From: Prostheceraeus crozeri | Lineage: Eukaryota; Platyhelminthes; Polycladida; Euryleptidae | Length of the DNA stretch: 64,000 nucleotides | Assembly (NCBI GenBank): GCA_907163375.1 | Contig: CAJQUW010010295.1 | Location: 186,001-250,000, forward strand | Reading direction: 5' to 3' | Notes under the pieces: model-generated | The model's input: only the letters and a program-made list of their open reading frames with translations | Told to the model about the DNA's origin: nothing | Databases searched by the model: none | Made by a program: the position numbers and the translations under genes | In this document: positions 55,485 through 64,000 of the stretch, one piece after another | Numbering within the stretch: position 1 is the first letter of the stretch | Layout: the number at the start of each line of letters is the position of its first letter

Positions 55485-56921
55485 CAGTGCCGGACAGCAA
55501 GTTGTCATATCGTAACAAAATCCCGCTTTTGCACGCTTTTATCACTGATCAGTAATTTAATTTCCTTTAATCACTATTAATCAAAAGCAATGACTTCCAT
55601 CATTAATTACATATATATTTTCATCACTTTTTTAAAAATATCTCCCCAAACTCAATCATCAATATTATCCCCCCTGGCCTCAATAATGACTTTCACTCTT
55701 TTGGGCATTGAGTCTGCGAAAGTCTTGCACACTTCTTTGATCTCCATATCCCTGTTCCACACTTTGATGAAGTTGCTGATGAGGTCGGATTTGGTTTTGC
55801 AGTCGAACTTTCCCAACTTCATCTTCACGAGGGCCCACAAGTTCTTGACTGGGTTACAATCCGGTGACTGTGGCGGCCAGTCAAGCAGTGTCACACCATG
55901 GCTCCGAAGAAACTCTTTTGAACTCTTGCTGACGTGGCAGGCTGCATTGTCTTGCTGGAATATCGGGTCTTCGTGGAACGTTTCGGCGATTTCTGGAATG
56001 ACTCGCCGCTCTAGGATGTCATTGATGGAGCGATCAGTGTTCATAGAGCCTTCAATGACATGTGCCCGTCCAGGACCTTCGTATGAAAAGCAGGCCCAAA
56101 TCACCAAATCAGACCTTGGTTGGATGTTTAACAGTGAATTTGCAATGATCCTTTGTTGATGGATGCCATTCAACGACACGACCAAACTTTGGAGCTCCGT
56201 TTGTCAGACAAATGAATGTCTCGTCACTCCAAAGGACTCGCCTCCACTGTTGCAAGCTCCAGTCTTGGTGCTCTCGTGCCCATTCATATCGCTTGGCTTT
56301 GTGTAGGCTTGTCAGAAGTGGCTTTGTTTTGGGTCTGATGGTCCGACACCCAACTTCTTCGAGCGCTTGCCTCACAGTTCTGACACTCACGTCTTCGAAT
56401 TCTGTTCCCAGCTGCTTCCTAACTTCATCTGCTGTCGCACGCGGATCCTTTATGACAACTTGTTTCATGTGTCTTAGCGCTCGATCGTCAAAAATCTTGT
56501 TGTGACCACCACAATTATGTACGCAGTGGCTGTTGTTCCACTTTCTCTCACACTATTGATGATCTTTGAGACACCTGACTGAGGTATTCCAACAGCTTCT
56601 GCAATTTCCTTTTTCGTCTTTGTTGTGTTCTGCGCTAGAGTCCACACTTGAATTCGCACTTTCTCTGTTTCGTTCATTTTTAGCTGTGAAAGAAGCAAAT
56701 ATTGCATTACTAACCATTCTTAGCCAGCAACACTGAATAGTGTTCCAAGCATTTGTTGATTCATTGCAGACAATGGACAAGTTCAGCATGGTGTAAATAT
56801 CATACAAACAAGGACCTGAGTGAATGAAGCCGAATCAATTACGTAGGTACGTGACATGACAACAATTAAAGTCCTATTTGATGCGTAATTGTGCGATATG
56901 ACAACTTGCTGTCCGGCACTG
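55485..56921 (-). mobile_element. Tc1-like transposon, 1.4 kb
   Basis: Inverted ends CAGTGCCGGACAGCAAGTTG, identical over about 28 bases, each bordered by TA. Contains a decayed DD34E transposase on the minus strand. Confidence 0.9.
55652..56707 (-). pseudogene. Tc1-type DDE transposase, decayed
   Basis: Three frames in order. 56707-56474: helix-turn-helix (TKKEIAEAVGIPQSGVSKII). 56468-56109: second helix-turn-helix and the first catalytic residue (VLWSDETFI). 56185-55652: IFQQDNAACHVS (second D) and WPPQSPDCNPVKNLWALVK. In active Tc1 enzymes the last phrase reads NPIENLW, so the catalytic glutamate appears replaced by lysine here. Frame changes lie near 56500 and near 56130. Confidence 0.85.
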
Positions 56922-56928
56922 TATGCTG

Positions 56929-57347
56929 TGTAAAGATTGATGTGCTTCGTTATATTGCTATGTTTAACAGACTTTACGCAAGATTTCTCTTGATATCATT
57001 GCTCTTTGATATCGTTGTTACATTTTATTGCTCTTCTCGTTGATTGATGTCTATGGCCCAATGGTAACGCAAAATTTATAGAATGTACATGTAAATGACT
57101 AGGTCCTTTTTTCAAACTGTCGTTATATACTCACTTCACTTGGTAACTTAGTAAAGTACACACGTTTAGAGTTGTTATTCGTGACTGGACTGCCAACTAG
57201 TGGGTGAGTTATTTGTCATTTTTGTATGCACGGTACTTTTAACTTTTTTGTAATACGCCCATGCAGAAACCGTTTCAATAAGGCTTTCTTTGGTGAAAAT
57301 AAATACCTTTTAAAAGCACCTGGATAGTTTTATAGACGCGTTTTACA
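56929..57347 (+). repeat. 5' LTR of the BEL/Pao element
   Basis: TGTAAAGATTG...GCGTTTTACA, a standard TG...CA LTR. Confidence 0.85.
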
Positions 57348-57894
57348 GTTTCGACTACTTGCCAATATGTCCTGCTCCATGAAGTCACATGATCTACGAC
57401 CAGCTGAATCAATCGTCGAAGTATCTCAATAGTCGTCGTTCCCCCATCAAGTTCCAAGTCAAAGCTTCAATTCTCAAGTTTTCAAGAAATGGTATGGTCT
57501 TATTGTTGTAAGTACAAGCAAAACTATTAAAAGTGCAAATGCAGTTGAATCAATTTGTGAATATCTCAAGATCTCCAGTAAGTCAAATTATTTCTGATTT
57601 ACAAGTGACTAAGCGATTGGAAGTATCAGAAGTCCAAGAACATTTACTTTCTACGTGATAATCTTACTCGATATAGACTTGATTATTTAATGTACTGAGA
57701 GTATCAGGTTTAATTGACAACTCGATATAAGAACTTGCTTTCAAATTTTTGAAGTGTCATTTTGATTACGTCACAGTATTTTGTTAGTATTTTGTACATA
57801 AACAGTATATCACAGTGATTAAATCCGTGCCATTATTATTTTGTAATTATTGCTTGATAAGTCGTAAACCGAGCAGTCGAACCATTTTCTGATT

Positions 57895-60800
57895 GTGAAG
57901 TGCATTGTGACTCGTATCATATTATCATCGTCAATATTTTGTTGTAAAATGTCTGAATTGATTCGTATAACACGACGTAGAGGTTTTACTAGGGCAAAAT
58001 TAACAAAGTCACTGTCTAAAGCTGATACAATTAACGAAATGTCTGCTCTGATAAGTACATTGCAAAATATTTTGACCACCCTAACCGATCAAAATCAACA
58101 AGTTCTTGAACTTATAGCAGATAACGATGTCGATGAAGAAATTGAGGTAGCGTTAGATTACGAAATTAAAGTTGAAGAAATGATAAATTCACTGCGTCAA
58201 TGTCTGAATAAGAAATCTCCAATGAGTAAAAATACTTCGAATGTACGAAAAGGAGATCTTAGTCAACTTGCTGAAGTCTTAAGGAAGCAGAATGAAGTAT
58301 CAATTTCTCTTGCGAAAATGCAGAATCAATCTACACTTCCTCAAAGAAAAATGGAAATTTTTGACGGTAGCGATCTCACTAAGTTCAAGTTATTCAACAA
58401 TGCTTTCTACAAAATTATCGAAAATAAGATAGACGACGATTCCGATAAGCTATACTACTTGGAACAGTGCACTTCTGTTATGCCTCAGGAATTAGTTCGA
58501 AGTTGTTGTCATATGCAACCGACGAGAGGTTACCAAACAGCATGGAAAATGCTGACTGACAAGTATGGTGATGAATTCGAAATTTCAAACACATACTTAG
58601 AAAAATTGGAACAGTGCCCAGCTATTAAGCAAGAAGATGGAATGGCACTAGAAAAATTTAGCGTTTTCTTAAAAAGTTGCAATAATTACATGGAAAACGT
58701 CAGCGCTCTTAACCAATTGGAAAGTCCGAAAGAGATGAAGATGATTGTATTTAAGCTTCCGTCTAAATTACGCGAGAAGTGGAGTACTAATGTTCTCAAT
58801 ATTCGAGAATCCGGATTCGACGTTTCTTTTAAAGACTTATCCGATTTCGTGGAACGTCAATACAAACTAGTAAATATGCCCGTTTATGGAACATTAAGTC
58901 ACTCTGGTAAGGAAGAGCGTAATTCGTCTATGAACAAAATTAGTGCTACACAGAAAGTTACTTCGAAAAGTAGCAGATCGTCATATGCGTTTTCAACAGG
59001 AGAAGAATTACGTGTAATGTATGCCAACGCAAACATCCTACATGTCTTCACGAGAATAAAGAATCTGATTCAATTCCTGGCACAGATACATCAGCGAATG
59101 ATAATAGTACAAATATGTGTACTGGGGCCGGTAATAAGAAAAAAGTTGCTTTGTCTCTTGTTCCGGTAAAAGTTGGTGTAAGAGGGTACCAGCGGTCGAT
59201 TGTAACGTATGCTGCTCTGGATAACTTTAGTTCAGACTGCTTCATCTCAGAGGGTTTGATGTTTAGTTTAGGTATTCAAGGAAAACAGGAAGAAATTAAG
59301 TTAACAACTATGGAAAAAATTCAAAGTTCCACGTTAACACGTGCAGTCCATGGTTTGGAAATTTCGGATTTGAACGAGAACGAAGTCGTTCAACTTCCTG
59401 TAGCTTTTTCAAGGCCTAAACTCCCAGTATCCACTGATGATTTAGTAAAAAGAAGTGAATTAGAGAAGTGGCCACATCTGATAGATGTACCAATTACCGA
59501 AGTTGATGCAGATGTCGGTTTACTTATCGGAATTAATGTTCCAGAGATTCTTAAATCGTTAGAGATTGTAAGTGGATCAGATAATGAACCTTTCGCAACA
59601 AGGCACAAGGTTGGTTGGACAATAAGTGGCCCAACTTCTTCAGCTTCACTGAATGTCAAAACATTTAGAACTAAAGTAGAGAGACTCGGAGACATTGAAG
59701 AAAAGTTGAATAATTTATATAATAAAGAATTTCAAGATATCGAATTGGATGAAGTCGGTCCATCAGTTGAAGATAGGATGTGGGGGAAGAAGGTATCATC
59801 AGGAACGTTTGAAGATGGTCACTATGTCATTCCTTTACCATTTCGAGACGACAACGTTGTCTTTCCTGATAACAGAGAGCAAGCACTACTAAGACTTCAA
59901 TCAATGAGGACTAGATTGATCAAAGATACAAAATTCAAAGGTGATTATTCAACGTTTTTTGAAGGTATGTTGAAGGAAGGTTATATGGAAAAGGTTCCGG
60001 AAGATGAACTAACTCGAAATTCGGGAAAATGGTACTTAGTTCATCACGGTGTTTATCACAAGCAAAAGCAAAAAGTACGCGTAGTATTCAATTGTTTATT
60101 GAAGTACAAGGGAATTTCACTCAATACAGAGTTATTCCAGTGACCAGATTTTACTAATAATCTTATCGGCGTTCTTTTGAGATTTAGACAGAGAAATATA
60201 GCATTTGCGGGTGACGTTGAAAAGATGTTCTACCACGTAAAAGTACCTAAAAATAGTTTCGATTTCATGAGATTCTTTTGGTATCCCAATGACAATTTAG
60301 ACCAACAACCATGCGAATACCGCCTCACAGTTTATGTGTTTGGTGCTATCTCTTCGCCGAGTTGCTCGAATTTCGCACTACGACAGTGCGTCCTTGATTA
60401 TAGAATAAATGTCAATGAATCCGTCGCTCAGACCGTCCTGAGAAATTTTTACGTCGACGATCTCTTAAAATCAGTCGATCACGAAGATGAAGCCATTTCT
60501 CTTTTACATGAGGTTAAAAACGTATGTTTGCTAGGAGGTTTCAGATTAACAAAGTTTGTCAGTAACTCAGAAGAAGTGATTAATTCTATTCCTGAAAATG
60601 ATCGCCTTGTAAATTCGAAATTTCTTTCACTGAGTTTAGATGACAATGCACCAACGCATCAAGCTCTCGGAATTCAATGGAATCTTATGAAAGATAAGTT
60701 TAGTTTTAAGTTGAATGTTCAGACTCCTGATTACACAAGAAGAGGTATTCTTTCTCTGATCTTTTCTCTGTATGATCCACTTGGTTTAACTAGCCCTGCA

Positions 60801-62165
60801 GTTTTACCAGCGAAACGTGTTTTTCAAGAAGTATGTTGTCTGAAATTTGGATGGGATGAACCAATTTCTGAAAATGAGAAAAATGCGATTAATAATTGGA
60901 TAGATGATTTACCCAAACTCGCTGAATACGAGATTCCTCGATGTCTGAAGCCCAAATCATTCATAGGAGCTAATTGTTCGATCCATATATTTTGTGATGG
61001 AAGCGAAGTTGGATACGCAGCTGTCGCGTACGCCAGATTCATTAAATCTGATGGTAATATACATTGTTCAATAATTTTCGCTAAGTCTCGTCTCGCCCCG
61101 ATAAAAAATATATGCATTCCAAGATTAGAATTGACTGCCGCGAAGTTAGCAGTAACGATTAAACGCATACTTGATAATGAAATTACTATTGAAGTTCAAG
61201 ATTATACGTTTTGGACCGATAGTACGATTGTACTTAAGTATCTTCGAAATACGAGGACAAGATTTCATAGATTTGTCGCAAACAGGGTATCTTACATTCG
61301 TGAACGAACTGACTATTCTCAGTGGCGTTATGTTCCAACGGAAGTAAATCCTGCTGATAAAGCGAGTCGCGGAGTCGAAATCCAACGATTTGTCGCTGAT
61401 GATTCGTGGAAAAACGGACCTGAATTTTTATGGAAATCAACAGCAGAATGGCCTAGGAATATTTCCGAGTTCAATATCGACAACGATGACGAAGTGAAGA
61501 AAGTTCAAGAAATTCGAGTTTGCCAAACATTGGTATCAGACGCAACAAGTGCTTTAGAGAAGTTATTGTCTTCTTCGTCAGATTGGTACAAATTGAAAAG
61601 AAGAATAGCGTGGTACTTGAAAACAAAGGATTGTTTGAAAAGAAAAAAGCAGCTAGAAATGTCTGTATCATTAGACAATATTCATTTGGCAGAAGAAGCT
61701 ATAATCGAATATATTCAAAACAGCTGCTTTGCAGAAGAATTCAGAAAGCTGAGAAAGAATGATGCCGTATTGAAAAATAGTCTAATATTCAGATTGAATC
61801 CTTTTATAGACGACAAAGGTATACTTCGCGTTGGTGGTAGAATTTCCAGAGCTTCAGTATCGTGGGATGTGAAACATCCTATATTATTACCGAAGAAACA
61901 TCACATCTGCAAGTTGATTATCAGAGATATGCATCTGAAAATGGGATGCATAGGTCGAGAAGCTACCATAAACAATATACGTCAAAAGTTTTGGATAATT
62001 GGTATCAAACAGACAATTCGTTATGTAGTAAAAAGTTGTTTACTTTGTCGCAGACGTAACAGTAATCCCATTCTACCGATGATGTCTGATTTACCGAGCC
62101 ATCGCCTTGAAGCTGACACACCTCCCTTCACCAACGTAGGTATTGATTGCTTTGGACCTTTGTAA
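57895..62165 (+). pseudogene. BEL/Pao gag-pol, broken
   Basis: Parts in order are gag with the DUF1759-like region (KMEIFDGSDLTKFKLFNNAF); an aspartic-protease region of the Pao type (RSIVTYAALDNFSSDCFI, then DVPITEVDADVGLLIGIN); reverse transcriptase (FAGDVEKMFYHVKV and FYVDDLLKS); RNase H (IHIFCDGSEVGYAAVAY and YTFWTDSTIVLKYL); and the integrase zinc-binding region (SCLLCRRRNSNP). This order is diagnostic of BEL/Pao. It is broken and not functional in this copy. Confidence 0.85.
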
Positions 62166-62255
62166 TCAAACAAAAGAAAACAACTAAACGTTACGGAGTA
62201 ATATGTACAGTTTCGATTTTTTTGCAAATAAACAGAGTTATATTTGTGGGGCCGG

Positions 62256-62690
62256 TGTAAAGATTGATGTGCTTCGTTATATTGCTATGTTTAACAGACT
62301 TTACGCAAGATTTTTACGTTCTCTTGATATCATTGCTCGTTGATATCGTTGTTACATTTTATTGCTCTTCTCGTTGATTGATGTCTATGGCCCAATGGTA
62401 ACGCAAAATTTATAGAATGTACATGTAAATGACTAGGTCCTTTTTTTCAAACTGTCGTTATATACTCACTTCACTTGGTAACTTAGTGAAGTACACACAT
62501 TTAGAGTTGTCTTTCGTGACTGAACTGCCAACTAGTCGGTGAGTTATTTGTCATTTTTGTATGCACGGTACTTTTAACTTTTTTGTAATACGCCCATGTA
62601 TTTTGCAGAAACCGTCTCAATAAGGCTTTCTTTGGTGAAAATAAATACCTTGTAAAAGCACCTGGATAGTTTTTATGGACGCGTTTTACA
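62256..62690 (+). repeat. 3' LTR of the BEL/Pao element
   Basis: Same ends as the 5' LTR; preceded by the purine-rich GTGGGGCCGG, a possible polypurine tract. Confidence 0.85.
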
Positions 62691-63074
62691 GGCACTAATA
62701 GGCACCAAACCAAATATTTGTTTATCCAATGAAATCGAAGGAAAAATCAATGGGCACGAACTCAGCGCTATGAACTTCGTGCCTACTCATGCCTTATGTT
62801 GGTTAGAATTGATGCTAAATTTCGTGCCCTAGAGTTTACAGTGATAAACCAAGATGAATATTTATTTAATCACGATAATGAGCTAAATTAGGAAATATTA
62901 ACGAAACGTTTTCAAGAAATGCCAGCAATTATCATCGATCATCTAGCATGTAATTATACACTTGTAATTGTAACGGCGTGCGATTGTACCGTTCTCAAAT
63001 ACCTCGCGCCGAAAGAACTCATTCATTATGTACGTGTCAGCACTCCCGCATAGACAATTTGATAAATGAATTCT
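62691..63074. other. Non-coding spacer
   Basis: GGCACTAATAGGCACC and similar GGCAC/GTGCC words recur in 62691-62835. No gene. Confidence 0.4.
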
Positions 63075-63079
63075 TTACT

Positions 63080-64000
63080 GTGTCTTTACTTGCATTAAGG
63101 TCAAATTCATGGATGACCTGACAGGACTTCCAGGTGACGGAACAGAAGTCTCTACTTCATTGGATACCGCCGACATCAATAGTGTCGCTAATTCGATCAA
63201 GAACAAACGAAGTCTATGTGATACTACATGGCGGTATTGCGGATGGAATGATGTAAAAAATGAAGGCATTGTATGAAGCCATATCGATAAAGTTGCAGAA
63301 TATCACGGCCACCTTCTTATCTTTCTTCTGCAAGAATACTTTCGACGCACTTGATGAAGAATATCAGCGCCTAATTTACTTTGATTATAATCGAGACTAA
63401 TTTTCGGTTTTCTTGGATCCTCTGGCTCACATTCGCTGTCATGATGAATCGCGGAAAAAATAATCACAGAGTTCCTCTTTTTGGGAACGTAAACCAATGC
63501 ATGACAACCAATGAGTTTTGGTCGAAAACGATCATTAGCCATATCACCAAAATTATTCTCAGGTCTTGATGCAACGTATTCGATGAGCGGTAAATCTATC
63601 TGAACAACTGCATTTTTTATGATAATGAGAAAAGTAATTTGTGCGTTTGGAACTTTGCGCGAATTGTACGTGATTTTTACTAAAGCGTCCTCCAATGAGA
63701 ACTTAAAAACTGCAAAAAAGAACTGCAAAAAGTGCCCTCACATTCATTTGATATCAATGATAAATTCAGCCACCATGCATGTAGATCGATTGGACAAAGC
63801 TCCAGATTAAAGTCTGACTGTTTCAGTACCGTCCAAGCACCCAGCATGGGGTAGTACTTTCGTTCATCATTCATACATGGGATTGCTGTAGTGACTTGTT
63901 CCAACATTTTCTGCTCTACTCGACCTGATGATTTCTCAATCACGAAGCTTTATTCAGTCATTAGTTTTAAAGTGTGATATTATTCAACGAGATTGTCCTA
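63080..64000 (-). pseudogene. piggyBac transposase relic (continues off the window)
   Basis: 63728-63303 on the minus strand holds GCHALVYVPKKRNSVIIFSA, KISLDYNQSKLGADILHQV and RRKYSCRRKIRRWP, the region of the third catalytic aspartate (here GAD where GVD is usual). The following VIFCNFIDMASYNAFIFY appears in another phase, so at least one frame change lies near 63300. The N-terminal part would extend beyond base 64000. It is a different lineage from the other three piggyBac relics. Confidence 0.6.

Larger units (their letters stand above)
56929..62690 (+). mobile_element. BEL/Pao LTR retrotransposon, fossil copy
   Basis: Two LTRs (56929-57347 and 62256-62690) enclose gag and pol of the BEL/Pao type. 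The LTRs differ at roughly ten to fifteen positions plus a few short length changes, about 97 percent alike, so the insertion is fairly young. The coding part is broken, with about three breaks, and no envelope gene is seen. It begins five bases after the Tc1 element's right TA. A matching target duplication was not found. Confidence 0.85.

Overview
The window is eukaryotic DNA from an animal, most likely a marine invertebrate. The evidence is AT-rich intergenic sequence, spliced-looking exons, AATAAA signals, a tRNA-derived SINE, and metazoan transposons of many families (pogo/Tigger, piggyBac, Tc1/mariner, hAT, Penelope-like, BEL/Pao). I could not identify the species, and no complete host gene was found. 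The only host-like coding candidate is one short exon on the minus strand at 33143-33356. Nearly everything else is mobile DNA, often nested.

Layout. 1-446: end of a mariner-like element. 784-16853: a 16.07-kb Polinton-type element with exact ends, a 6-bp TGCCTA target duplication and long inverted repeats. 18540-19285: Penelope-like tail with a GIY-YIG nuclease. 21251-24284: hAT element with an 8-bp duplication, a BED-finger fragment and a nested inverted-repeat element. 26628-30207: pogo-like element containing a 1-kb MITE. 30400-30840: piggyBac tail. 33379-34496: non-autonomous element carrying a second Penelope-like tail. 35422-47009: a pair of matching inverted ends enclosing two piggyBac copies and a DUF4806 gene relic. 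48777-48960: SINE. 49112-52313 and 52353-54003: two pogo/Tigger elements almost touching. 55485-56921: Tc1-like element. 56929-62690: BEL/Pao element with both LTRs. 63080-64000: fourth piggyBac relic.

The most interesting object is the Polinton-type element. It has Polinton ends and a protein-primed-type DNA polymerase B, but I could not recognise an integrase, packaging ATPase, protease or capsid gene. Instead it carries a 179-residue protein that reads as a two-repeat TATA-binding protein, with its own TATA box about 40 bases upstream. It also carries a DEDDh exonuclease with a zinc-binding segment, two paralogous proteins of possible DNA-binding type, and three stand-alone copies of a domain that also forms part of the polymerase N-terminus. 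Strong TATA boxes, repeated TATA-plus-TGACTCA modules, an array of AATAAA signals and a three-copy hairpin-bearing repeat lie between the genes. My inference is a replicon with its own transcription start factor; several of its genes are broken, so this copy is treated as a fossil.
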